Part shown: positions 35,115-47,000 of the stretch, piece after piece
Layout: every line of letters starts with the position of its first letter
Numbering within the stretch: the first letter of the stretch is position 1
Assembly: GCF_905220365.1 (NCBI RefSeq)
Contig: NC_061127.1
Location: forward strand, 8,804,001 to 8,868,000
Direction of reading: 5' to 3'
DNA: 64,000 nucleotides
DNA from: Vanessa cardui
Taxonomy: Eukaryota > Arthropoda > Insecta > Lepidoptera > Nymphalidae
Notes under the pieces: model-generated
The model's input: the letters and a program-made list of their open reading frames with translations, nothing else
Databases searched by the model: none
What the model was told of the DNA's origin: nothing
Made by a program: the position numbers and the translations under genes

Positions 35115-35945
35115 ATGTATTTTTTGACGTTACAAGTTGTCGTGATGCACTGTTATTTGTGTTTACATTTCACAACAGGAGAGTCAGTGAAGTCCTATCC
35201 GCCTTTCGAATTCCGAAGTGTGCCAAGCGATATCAGAGCCAATACATTATCGTTTCCAAATTCAAATATTTCACCGCATTCGAATCATGTGACTCGGCAA
35301 CAGATAATTCACACCAGCGCGATGCAATCACAGCCAGTGCCAAATGTAGAAAAACCCCAAACGAAAAATTCAGATTTCTCTTTTAACGACTTTTTCTATG
35401 CAATGAATGGATTACCGGAACAACGTAATTTACAAGCGAGGTATGGAGCTTCTGCAAATCAACAAAATATTTCTTCTTTTAACGAATATCCGAGACGAAA
35501 ACATCATTTTTGGATGTCTAAACCGTTTCAAGAATCAGCATCGATATATGAGCCGCCTACGACGATTGAACCTCAGCCAACAAACAAGGCTTCATCTAAA
35601 TTAAATCTGATGGAGTCGGTAACAACGAAGATGTCAAGTAAAATGAGCGGTCTAATGGAATTAGTGTTCGCTTTACTCGGGTCTGGTTCAAATAATTTAA
35701 TTATGAAAGGATTCAAAGACGTCGTTATAAATGGTATTGTAAAACCTCTGATTGTTGCGAAGGGTGGAATTAAAACACTTATTAGTAAAATGTCAGTTCC
35801 GTTTATATCATTATTATTGATAAATGTTGAAATTTTAGTAACAGTTTGGTGGTTGTGGGACGACTGTTCTGAGCCGCAATATTCACACCCTTCGCATACT
35901 GCTTCACCACCCAATAGTTATAATAAGAATTCAACGCTAAGATGA
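35115..35945 (+). CDS. Orphan intronless gene 2, secreted/membrane protein
   Basis: A 276-residue single-exon ORF ending in TGA, 456 bases after orphan gene 1 and on the same strand. Residues 1-22 (MYFLTLQVVVMHCYLCLHFT plus two) fit a signal peptide; M11 is an alternative start. Residues 25-165 are polar and rich in Ser, Asn, Pro and Gln, so probably disordered. Residues 170-248 contain a Gly/Lys/Ile-rich amphipathic part and a hydrophobic helix (PFISLLLINVEILVTVWWLW), followed by a short polar tail with one Cys. The build (signal, polar linker, hydrophobic C-terminal zone) resembles gene 1, and both contain a K-G-(L/I)-K-(A/T)-L ... ISKM pattern (residues 109-124 in gene 1, 216-226 in gene 2). 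They may be distant paralogues; that is inference. Function unknown. Confidence 0.68.
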   Translation: MYFLTLQVVVMHCYLCLHFTTGESVKSYPPFEFRSVPSDIRANTLSFPNSNISPHSNHVTRQQIIHTSAMQSQPVPNVEKPQTKNSDFSFNDFFYAMNGLPEQRNLQARYGASANQQNISSFNEYPRRKHHFWMSKPFQESASIYEPPTTIEPQPTNKASSKLNLMESVTTKMSSKMSGLMELVFALLGSGSNNLIMKGFKDVVINGIVKPLIVAKGGIKTLISKMSVPFISLLLINVEILVTVWWLWDDCSEPQYSHPSHTASPPNSYNKNSTLR

Positions 35946-37446
35946 TTGATTATCAACTTAATTCTCACCCAGTTTTGTGAATTAACATTAATAATGTTTT
36001 TATAATTGATGTTGACAGTGATGTAGGTCCATAAATAATAATAATTCCTTGTGATTTATGTATTAAAAATATTTATCCGTATAGTTTAGTATTAGTTAAA
36101 TTTAATTGTTTTTTTATTAATTGTTGATTTAAAATATATATTTTGTGTCGTGTTGGAGTTGTAAGTCATGCATGTATTTATCTTACGAGTACATAAGTAT
36201 AATATATACATAAAACATTTCATAATCACGATACCACTAATATGGAAAAAAATCTTACTATTTTTTATGTCTATTAATATTAGTTTAATATAATTTGCTT
36301 CTCGTTTTAATTAGTCCTACGTTTTTAATAATATTTTTTCATCTCTGTATATTTCCATCTTATGTAAGTAAGACTTTTCATTAAATTAACAAAAAAAGGT
36401 ATTCGAGACGTTTGTTTTTCTTATATCGTTCTCCATATAATATTACTATTTCGCTTCAAAGCGAAAGAAATAAAGTGTGAACTGACGTAAGTTATGTCTC
36501 AATGAGATAAGGCCAAATTGAGCCAACTGAGGAAAAATCCTTTATTAGAAGAACGAGCAAAGAAAATGGATGAAACGAAAACGTATATGTGCGAAATTGA
36601 TATGAAATGTATTTTTAAACGTACAACCTTTAGTAACATGTCACTAAATATTTATTATTTACTAAATATATCTTAAATACGTATTTTGATGATAAATATT
36701 TTTATTATTATTATTGTTTTATTTGTGAATGTAATAGTAAGCCTACCTACCTAACCTACTTTATATTTAGAACATAGAATCCGATTTACTTTTTACGTAT
36801 AGGCCATCAAAAAAGAGGTTGTAGTTATTTTTTCAATTACGTTATTGTTGTGTACATTTATATTTATATATCGTAGAATAGGGTCTCTTGATGGAATTAT
36901 ATATAATTTGTATTTCACTCGAGTCGGGCAGATAAAATCTATTTTTAAAATATACCAATAATACTCTTCATAGCATATAAAAATATTACGATTTTAGAAC
37001 AAAATTAATAAAAAAAATTGCAATACATATAACTGGTTATAACTACTTCGTATTATATATCGTTATTGAATAATATTATATACGAAATACTATTCTTGCT
37101 GAATAGTATTTCTTTATTACCTGCTAGCGAGAAATTGAGCTCCCATCTGTTATATAAAATCATTACTCACTGAAAAACAACGATGGTCGAATGATCATGA
37201 ACAAATGAACGATTTCATTCACGGTGACCAATGTTAAAGAAGGACACAAGTGGGTGCGCAAATACATGTCTCAGTTCTCATTTCTCTTTGCTTTAGGTGC
37301 AGTTCTTTATTTCAGATGCAACAACAGTTTAACGTTCTTGAAAGACTCCAATATGCCATGGCATTTAATGTTCTATGTTGTGAAACATTTCTGAGCAATG
37401 AGAGCTGATGCATGTACTAGAGAATATATCATATCTATCATAATAT
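35946..37446. other. Region downstream of the orphan genes
   Basis: AT-rich and without a supported exon. A small stem (TTTCGCTT / AAGCGAAA, at about 36446-36463) is followed by AATAAA near 36468, a possible late 3' end for orphan gene 2. Nothing else recognisable. Confidence 0.45.
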
Positions 37447-37447
37447 A

Positions 37448-38747
37448 CTAGTCAAAACAAAATAAGGGCCACCATGTTTTTGTAGTGGGTTAAAAAAAAT
37501 ATGGGGTTTAGGGATATGCAAATGATTAGATTAAATTATTTAATCAATTTTTAATGTAAAGAGCAGCAGATATTGTTTTTTTCCTCTAAAATTAGCATCA
37601 CTATCTTTTTTTTTAGAAAAATCGACTTTTTAACCTAAAATACACAATGTGTAAAAAGTGTCCAATTTAAAAAAAAAACTGAAGGTTTGTTGAAATGTTA
37701 ATTTTTTCAGTAACGTGTTTGTCCTCCCCTTTTTCGAAGACATTATTCAAGCCTCGAAGGTATACTCTCCACCAGGTGTCGTATTGTCTCCTGTGGGATT
37801 TGGTCCCAGCTTGTCTTTAGCACGTTGATGAGCTGTCGTTAGTTAGTTACCGCTGGATTTGTGTCACGAACGCTTCTTTTTAACACATCCCACATGTGCG
37901 CAATAGGGTTAAGGTCCGGGCTACTGGCGGGCCACGGCAGCACCCGTACACCAGCTTCTTCTACTGCTCGACAGTAGCTCTAGCTGTATGAGAGTGGGGA
38001 TTTTCATGCATTAATTGGTATCCTGCACCAATTCTTTGTGTAAATGTCACCACGTGGGGTCTTATGACCTGCTCAATGTACCGTTGAGCCGTCACCGTGC
38101 CTTCGTTCAGAATTACGAGCTCGGTTCCACCTGATAGTGAGATTCCGCCCCACACCATTACTTTAGGACCCCCGAATCTGTCACTTTCGTGGATGCAAGC
38201 ATCGGAAAATTGCTCTCCTTCTCTTCTTCAAACTCTAATGCGACGACCATCACAAAAGAAATTCACTTTGGATTCATCTGTGAACAATACCTTGCTCCAG
38301 TCATAGATGTTCCAGGCCTAGTGCTGTCTCGCGAACGTTAATCGCCTTGCACGATGCGTGGATGTCAGTGGAATTCGCACTACTCGTCGTCTAGAGAACT
38401 GTTGGTCTTCATGCAACCGATTCCTAATTGTTTGGTCACTCACGCGGGTGCCCGTCGCTTGGCGCAAGCGGTTTTGTGAGGAGCGGGCGGTGACGACTCG
38501 CTCTTTGCGCGCAGTTAACCGTATGTAGCGGTCTTCCTGTGCTGTGGTTGCTCGACTCTTGCCTGATCCTGGTCTTCTGGTAACTCTCCCAGTCACTTGA
38601 ATCCTAATCCAAGCATTCTGGATTGCTCGCTGTGAAAAACCCAGCTGCAGAGCTACAGAACGCTGCGAATGGCCCTGTTGAATCAGCGTTATGGCCCCAG
38701 TTGTGATCTGTATCTCCATACAAATGGCATGCCAACCAAACAGCTTA
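37448..38747 (-). mobile_element. Tc1/mariner-like transposon, one end lost
   Basis: The left end reads TACTAGTCAAAACAAAATAA followed by GGGCCACC, the look of a Tc1 end next to a TA target. Inside is a minus-strand transposase with stops and frameshifts. The matching terminal repeat is not found on the right: instead the 5' side of the transposase runs into a perfect inverted repeat at 38720-38779. The exact left border is inferred. Confidence 0.75.
37740..38719 (-). pseudogene. Dead Tc1-like transposase
   Basis: The start MEIQITTGAITLIQQGHSQR is followed by a paired helix-turn-helix region (VALQLGFSQRAIQNAW) and TGRVTRRPGSGKSR, typical of the Tc1 DNA-binding part. Frames are then broken: an N-terminal ORF (38318-38845), a central piece with FTDES, and another ORF with MVWGGISLSGGTELV (37961-38158). 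The catalytic DDE set is damaged. The first Asp (FTDES, about 38276) is intact. The second reads MHEN instead of the usual HDN (about 38004), and the last reads PIAHMWD where the family has PIEHMWD (about 37899). This copy cannot be active. Confidence 0.85.
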
Positions 38748-38779
38748 ATCCTAAGCTGTTTGGTTGGCATGCCATTTGT
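38720..38779. repeat. Perfect 28-bp inverted repeat with 4-base loop
   Basis: Arms 38720-38747 and 38752-38779 are exact reverse complements (ACAAATGGCATGCCAACC at the outer side) around the loop ATCC. It sits directly upstream of the Tc1 transposase start and replaces the expected transposon end. Perfect identity points to a recent event or selection. Confidence 0.9.
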
Positions 38780-39794
38780 TTTAAGTCGGACATCGGGGTA
38801 ATGGTATACGTCAAATTGACATTTTTTTAAACAAAGTAAATTCAAAAAGATACATTTGCGTAAATTATTTTTTTCTCAATTATTTTTTGTGCAATTAATT
38901 TAATGATTAAAAACCCTCACCTCCCAAGTCTTTGGCTGCGATCGCGTCTGCGACCTTGGTAGTACTAATCTAGTAGGAGCATATTTGGTCTAAGGGATAA
39001 ATGCTAATTGTGTGCTCCCAACAATTTGTCATTCAAGAAGCCAACTCCAACCCATCATAGTTTCAAAGCTTCAATAGAAACAACTGATAAATTAAGGTTC
39101 AATTTACGTAAGAAAATAAAAATATTTACTTAATTTCTTAGTCCCAAAAGTACGTTTTACGTTTTATCATCATTCAGAACACCGGTACCAGTAATCAGCG
39201 ATATGTCGGATAAAAATTAAATGACATCGAACAGTGACATCAAAGCCTGTATAAGTGCTGGGTCGTTTATTTTTTGAAACGCAATTTTTTTCATTTGTAC
39301 CATTGATTTGTGCCGAGAGACAGACTATGAAGTAAGCTTTAAATAGATCATATAAAAGCAGTGCCATTAGAGTTTCGTGACAATATATTACATAAAGTGG
39401 GAAACGAAATTGAAAATACTATTTATTACAATTCAACAGTAAAATAAATGCCGCGTGTGTGTGACGTTTACCATACACATATTCCGTCATTATTCGGGCA
39501 TATTCCTTAGCAATGGCTTCCATTTTCATTCTTTGGAGTGACAAAGGAAGCTTATCTTTATTCTGTTTTTTTTTTTTCCTTTTTAACCTGAAGTAGAGAG
39601 GATATTACGTTAGGTTTTCAATTTTTCTTTTTCTTTAGTAAGTTTCCACCGCCTTATTATACTTTTTGTTCTATTTCTTGAGTTACAATAACGTTATTGT
39701 CAACTAATGTAACATGTTTCGTTAACATTTTTTATTTGCACAGAATGTTGAATTCAAATATTTCTTATTAGTTGTTATGTGTTAGGTTAAACAA

Positions 39795-39930
39795 GGGAAG
39801 TCTATGCCCTTTCTTGGATTTCAAGTTTGCTTCATATCAAATTTAATGTAATTCAATTCAGCGGTTTGGTCGTGAAGGAGCGACAGACAGACAGACAGAC
39901 AGAGTTTCTTTCCCATTTATAACATGAATG
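39795..39930 (+). repeat. Interspersed repeat tail with CAGA microsatellite
   Basis: Same block order as 14655-14812: CTATGCCCTTTCTTGGATTT, CAAGTTTGCTTCATATCAAA, GCGGTTTGGTCGTGAAGGAG, then a (GACA)n run and CCCATTTATAACATG. Probably the 3' end of a non-autonomous retroelement. Confidence 0.55.
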
Positions 39931-40579
39931 TAGATTATATTTTTACAAACTTTACTACACTTAGGATAACAATTTGAAAAAGTGAGATTATATACTTGGT
40001 ATAAGTACCATTTAATTTTATTTTGTTAAGTTACGAAATGAATGTCGGTGACTTCAATTTATCAATAAATTAGTCGCTATGGGTGAGTTACGTAAGTTGA
40101 CATTAATATAATAATAGAGTTTGCTGGCACTGAGGGAACATAATGAGATTTGTAGACAGGTGTCTACATTCGTTTGAATGTGCTCTATTATACTAATTGG
40201 GTAATCATCTTGAAGATACTGATGCGGAGTTTGAATTTATTTTCTAAGCGTGTAATCATTAATCGCAAACATTATAATAAAACGAATTTGTTTTGTATCA
40301 CAAAAAACTTAATAAGTCTTTGTAATCATTTACTAATATTAAATTGGGGAAATGAAAATTTAAAAAATCCAAAAGAACATTAATTAATCTTATTTATATT
40401 TGATTAATCCATAAAAAATGTAATGAGATTGAATGATTAAAGAACAAGAACAAAAATGAGTGGGCGTCCGAACCGGAAAGAAATAGGTTTGAAGTTATTG
40501 TTGTTGTTATCTAATATATCAAAAAATTCTTTTAATATAAAATATACCCAAATAGTCTTTAACTCAAATACTAAAAAGA

Positions 40580-40745
40580 GCCTGTAAATGTCCCACGGTT
40601 GTGCTAAGAGCTCCATTTCTTTTGAATAGAAGATTAGGGCTTTAATATACACAAATGAATGAATTGATTTCAAAAATAATTCAACGTTCATTACCAACCA
40701 TCTGCGGTTAAGAGTCACATGATCCAGCCAACTGGTCATCTGAAC
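40580..40745 (-). mobile_element. Highly degenerate Metulj-like SINE
   Basis: On the minus strand a head-like GATGACCAGTTGGCTGGATC with CTCTTAACCGCAGATG is joined to a tail-like GAGCTCTTAGCACAACCGTG and GGACATTTACAGGCTC, with most of the middle missing. The 110-residue open frame covering it is an accident of this repeat. Confidence 0.5.
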
Positions 40746-41128
40746 GTGAATTAAAAAAATTCTTTTCAATAATTTCTACTAATTTAATTTATTTACATAA
40801 TCATAACATAGAAATCAAAATCGTGATTGCGAATTGAGAAAGAATGTTAGAATAATTTCCCCGTCGAATAGCTTAAAATTTTTGAAAGAGGATAACGTAT
40901 AATGTCCTTGTTTTAATCGAGTAAAAATTGTGAACGAGATAACTGGTTCACATGTTACGTTCATTAACTCTTATTTGATTGTCGTACTCCGGCTGCAGCG
41001 CCCGGACCGAACGTCATTGTTTGATAACTTTATGTAAAATTAGGTTTTCACATGAGATAAAAAGGAATTTAGCACCGAACAGTACCGAAAGGCAATCTGT
41101 CTCTATATGAATTAAGTCTTCTTGATTA

Positions 41129-41434
41129 GGTAGTAACAGCCTCTACATTTCCCAGTATGAGATAAGGCCTCCTCTTCTATTAAGGAGAGGGTTTGGAACA
41201 TATTCCACCACGCTGTTCCAATGCCGATTGGTGGTTGGTGAATGCACATGTGGCAGAATTTTGATGAAATTAGACACATGCAGGTTTCCTCGCTGTAATA
41301 TCCTTCACCGCCGAGCACGAGATGAATTATAAACACAAATTAAGCACATATTTCTAGTGGTGCTTGCCTGGCTTTGAACCCGCATTACTCGGTTAAGATG
41401 CACGCGTTCTAGCCACTGGGCCATCTCAGCTCTT
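41129..41434 (-). mobile_element. Metulj-like tRNA-derived SINE, near full length
   Basis: Read on the minus strand: the head GAGATGGCCCAGTGGCTAGA, CATCTTAACCGAGTAATGCG and a B-box-like GGGTTCAAAGCC. Then the body GTGCTTAATTTGTGTTTATA, ATTCATCTCGTGCTCGGCGG and CATGTGTCTAATTTCATCAA, and the end AGCGTGGTGGAATATGTTCC, GGAGGCCTTATCTC. I recognise this as the Metulj-type SINE common in nymphalid butterflies. Further copies or pieces in this window are at 30890, 32405, 40580 and 55971. Confidence 0.88.
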
Positions 41435-44069
41435 GATTATTGGCTTGGAATTGCTATCTACCAAAAAGATTTCTTTTAACGCTCTATTCGTAAATACATA
41501 TCGTATCAAATCGTATATGCGACATGAAAATATGTTTAAAAATATATTAATAACTTTAATTTTATTTTGAAAAATTATTTAATAATGTTCAAAAAAGTAT
41601 TCTTATTGTATATATGTTGTCAAATGTCATATTTTGCGAAATCCCCAGCACAGTCCGTATTAAATTATTTTAGTACAAAATTATGATTGTACATTTAGAA
41701 CCTTTTAATGTTCTTTGTCAGCTAAGCTCGTAGTAAATCTAGCAAATGGGGATTCTCCATTCAATTGGGCTAAATGTCATTATAATAACACGAGTAGGTA
41801 CTGGGAGCGTGCGTGATTGAACCAAACCCTGTTAGGGTTTTACAAGCCCCGGGGGATGTTCCATTTGGCATTGATTCTCTACCAAAAATGTATCATTATA
41901 AGAAGGATTATACCTAAGCCGGTCTAATATTTTACCCTTTCCTTTTTGTGTATAATATATCTGACCAAAATAATTTAATGAAATATATACATTTTAAGCC
42001 GTAAATAGTTCTGAAACTTAATACAAATATAACACGAACAATAAATCTAATTTATTTTTAAAAATGTTTATTATGAGGTTTAAAAATATCCTGAAATATT
42101 GATGGAAAATATTTAATATGGAATCATTTTTAATTTGTAATAATAAAATAAGATAGATTATTTAATTATTTCATACAATCATAAAATACTCAGCTCACGA
42201 CATAATTACTTTTTTGTTAAATAAAGCGTTTGTATAAAGTTCATCACTTAATGCTTTTTTAATTTCAGCTTTGAACATATTAACTGGCAAAAGTAAATAT
42301 TATGTTAACACTATAATGTGTAACTTGACACATGCTGTTTACTTTTTCCCAATTGAACTGTATATTAATTCATTTATCACAGCTAAACATACGTTTTTTA
42401 AACATTCAAGTTTTGCATGGTTACTGGACGTACACAATTACAATTTTTCTGAATCTTAATTTCTAGTGGGTTGTGAGGGATTTTGATAAGAATTGATTGA
42501 TAGAATAGACTTTTAAAATAAATACGAATGAAACAAGTCAACACGAGTGTTTAACACGTCCTCAGGTGACAGTGACTGCTCTCAAGGCTTATTGAATAAA
42601 TAAAAAAAAACTATTAAAATCGGATATTTCTCAAAGACATCGAACGAAGAACGAAATTTATACAACAATTAGAAGCGAATTTCTTCTTATTCGTAGGTAG
42701 TTAAAATTTTTAGCAATACAAATCATTAGGCACTAATTGAAAATTTTGAGAAATTCTCTCTCTAAATTTTTCTCGAATTTACTTTTACACTTTATTTCAA
42801 TTCTTCAACACGAACGTAGAATCTTGTATTGCAGAATTCTACATCGTTACGGTTGAAGTGGTGTTAGATATTATATTTAATATATATATAATGTTTTATA
42901 GAAACATATATTATAAGTATGTACCATAATAAACGGAATTCAACAATGTATTGTATAAGAATATTTAAAGTGTGTTACATTGCCTTACATGTATAAAATT
43001 TTAGAGCAATTTTTCAAAGCTCCTTGCATGTAGTAGACTTTTATTTTTGGAAGAAGTGTCATTTGCAATAGTTCTTTACAATTTATTCGAAAATAAATTA
43101 GATGGTTCCGAATAATCAACGAGTGTTATCCCTATTTCATCCACCCTCAGTTAATTTTATTCTTTTCGCTACGGTTTCAGCTCCGTCCGGGTTAAAAGTA
43201 GGAGAAAAGTTTCCAAATCATCGAACGTTATTCTCTTTTGATTGATTGATTGATTTTAAAAATAACATTTTTTAGCCAATATCATCTGTTTGAGATTCTC
43301 ACTCACCAATAAAGAGAAGCGGATAATTTAACCCTAATTTTTGTTATATTTTAGTCTTATTAAAAATATTGCAGTATCGTATGAGTATGTAGCTATGAAC
43401 GTTTATCGAAAAACAAAACTACCTATCCTATATTTCAATAAAACGATTGTATTTAATCATCTGTAGATCTTTTGAAAGACATTTACATCCACCGGACATA
43501 TCTTTAATTTCAGGACCCAATACGAAATATCATAGTTCATTGACCGCTTTCTCAGGGTAACGAATAACAAATGCTTTCTACGTCATATTTTTCGTACAGG
43601 TGGCTTATCGTGATGTAATTTTCCGTTATTAATTGCTTCTTTAAAACATTCTCGTATACTATCGTACTAGGTGACACAAGTTAAACACTTCGATAGGAGA
43701 TTAAGTCATGTACATAATCAAATCAAAAATTATTCGAAATATATAGCCAGTAATTTACATCTGTTATCGTTTTTATTCTACTTTATTTTAATATAATATA
43801 AATTTACCAATAAAACAAAATATAATAAATAATGTCTTACAAATATGTTACTTAAGGCATGCAGGTAATTAATTGATGTAACCATATGTATTGTGCTGGT
43901 CTCAAGCTTCCTCGCCAGCGTTTTGCATAAAATAATTAAATGTTTATTGTATATGACCAGTCAAGTTCGAATCATCGTACGAATTACATTAAGTCAGGCT
44001 ACCCCCAGTTCTGAATATTGATTCAAACGCAGAAAACGTATGTGAAACTCAAAAGTTACGCCTTATTAA

Positions 44070-47000
44070 CACATTGCGCGCGTTAGTGCAAATATGAAAC
44101 TTTATTCATATGCATTACGACTCCCATACTTGCCGTACCTGTAGAGCCAGCAATGCGTTACGGCTTGTATTTTGCCGTACCAGCACTTCACTTCGAAGGC
44201 TCTTAAAATAACGAAAACCCATAGATTCTAAAAAAAAAATGTACGTATCGATAGATTATATACCTGTATGTAAACTGCCGTCGCCGCCAGGATTTCTACC
44301 TAATATTTCAGAAGTTATAAACATTTTTCAAAATCGGTGATTATACGGCAAAATGAATGCCTTGCCGCATAGAGCATAAATTACGCTAGTGATGGGAAAT
44401 ATTTGTAAAATAGAAAACAATTTCGAACTTTAAAATAACATTTATTATAGTCATGCAAAATTAACACTGAAACATTAATAGTAGGAACATTGATTACACT
44501 TTGAGATCAAAAATAATTAAGTACATATAGAGATTATTTAATTAACTTTTAATTAGAATGTACTTTGTTATAGCACTCCAAACACATAGGTTTTTGGCAT
44601 TCTTGACAAACGGTGCGTACTCTTTTCACCTTCTTGTCAGTTTCTCGGCTGGTTAGTTCTTTCCTCATTTCTTTGTAGCAGTAATGACATTTCTTATATT
44701 TTTCACCTTTTTTCAAAGTATGACATATACGATTTTTATTCTCATTATTGCTGGAGTCAGTGAAAGGTAACTTTGTAAGCGATTGTATGATAACCTCTAA
44801 CAATGATATTAATGGTAACTGCTCCACATTTTTCAATTTGTGTACAAGCCACGCGTTAACTAAACACGTTCCAAATATTAAGCTCATCATGAGCTTTCGA
44901 TACCATTTTAATCCTCTTAAAAGTGTTGAGTAATAAGCTGTCATTTGGTCACTGAAATCTACGCCCTTTTTATTTTCATTGTACATTATTACACATGCAG
45001 GCTTCACAATTGGCTCTTTAGATACTCGTGACAGTTTACCAGTATCTTTTAAAGTAGCATTGTGCTCTCTGACTGTTGTTATCATTGTCACTGGTCGTTT
45101 ATCCATCCATTTGATAATTTTGACTCCTTTTTTATTCATGCTTCCAATAACTTGCCCTTTCTTTAATTTTGTGTTTGTGATTGTCTTAGGCAGTCCTTTC
45201 CTGTTAGTTCTTATAGTACCGCAAATAAAAGTCTTTTTTTTCAATAATTCTTCAGCTAGTGGGACCGATGTGTAAAAATTGTCTGCTACAAGTGTTCTAC
45301 CCTCACCTACTAAATTTTTAATCAACTTCAGTACAACATCTGGTGCATGACCTGCTCCTGATTTTTCTTCATCTTTGCCGGTATATATTATCACTGAGCA
45401 AGTGTAACCTTCCGGTGTACATAACTTATACAGTTTTATCCCATATTTATGGGCTTTGTTCTTAATATATTGGCGGAATTTGAGCCGGCCCTTCCACGGT
45501 ATCATCGTTTCATCAATAACCATAAATCTGCCTGGTTTTATCATTCTGGAAAATGCTTTCATAAGAATATCGAGTACATTTCTTATTTTATATAATTTAT
45601 CTCCATTATCAACATTATCACTAAAGTGCCAAAACTTTAGAAGGAGTAAAAATCGATCTCTTGGCATTGCTTGGACTATGTACTCGTTTCTGTAACATTT
45701 CTTCTTACTCCAATATAGGTTCATATTGGGTACTTTATTGGTGCCCATTACCATTAATACTCCCAAAAACCTCTCAATTTCTTCAACAGTTGTTGGTACC
45801 CAGTTTTTCAAGCGGGACTTAGGCTTAATAGAATAAGAATTCAAGTATTCCGTTGCATAGTCATTCGTTTTTTCCACCATCTTTTCAATTACTTCATTAG
45901 TCACAAATAATTTGTAATAATCAATGGGTTCATTCAGTTGTATATTTGATGGAACATTTACTTCGCTTTTTAAAGAATACTGTTTAAAATTTGTTGGGTC
46001 TCTATCAGAAATGTCTGCCCATTGTTCTTCTAGCTCTCTATCATTATCTTCGATTTCAATACATGACGTGTTTGATTCTGATTCAGTGTCATATATTTCA
46101 TCAAAAGTATCAGAGTCGTGGCCATTTTCTAAATCAGAGCTACTATCTTCAATAGAGGATATATTGGAAGAACACGACACAATGTTTACGTTAACATCTA
46201 AAGAAGGTTGCATTTCAGAATTTTCTATGTCTTCAGGTACAACTAAATCTGGCTGTTCTTTTCTAGATTCTAAGTCAGCGATGATCTCTTGTTCTAATAT
46301 AGGTGGATTTGATTGTGCTCTTCCTTTGTCAGCTTTTACCAGTGTTCTTTTGGGTGTTAAATCAAAAATTAGATCATCGTCAGATTGTTCGTCTTCTATA
46401 TTCGGAATTTTATGATGTGTCAATATGTTTTCAATATCATGATTGCTTTTAAACGAATCCTCGTTGCCTGTGTATTGCTTAAAATCACCGTCCTTAAAAC
46501 CAGACTTTACTTTTAAATGTTTTGAAACTTTTGTTGAGAATTCACTATCATTATCTGAATCGACTTCATTATATTCTGTAATTACCACATTCTTTCGTTT
46601 AGCAGATGATAATAGCGTTTTGTGAACCTGTATGTAACCATCAGTATTTCCAGAAGTTGGTGTATTCAACAGTGAAAAGTCCTTTCTTGAGTTTTTTGTT
46701 CTGGGAGTCGACAGCAGTTCATTCAAAAGCTCAGAGTTGAAAGTTGATTCGAGTGGTGGTATCAAATTACTCATGGAAATATTATCCAAAGATATCGAAT
46801 CGGAATCAACTTTTTTTATGTCATTAGATGGCTGATCCAAAATACGGAATTCTTTGTTTGTCAATGGACTTATAAAAATTGAATTTGAATCATTCAGGAT
46901 CGGTTTTTGAGCGCAATCTTTCTCTGAACTACAAGTTTGGGCGGAATCTTTTTCTGTTCTAATATTATTACATTTATTACGGGCTTTATTAATTGTAACG

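Larger units (their letters stand above)
38846..44065. other. Gene-free region between the Tc1 copy and piggyBac
   Basis: No supported exon in 5.2 kb. It holds a repeat tail with GACAGACAGACAGACAGACA (39795-39930), two Metulj-like SINEs listed separately, and AT-rich filler. Short frames such as 42271-42459 have no protein-like composition. Confidence 0.5.

Noticed and set aside
40437..40769. 110-residue minus-strand frame
   Set aside because: It overlies a degenerate Metulj-like SINE; the peptide has no protein-like pattern.
45924..46415. 163-residue Ser-rich frame on the plus strand
   Set aside because: Exact antisense shadow of the piggyBac transposase N-terminal region.
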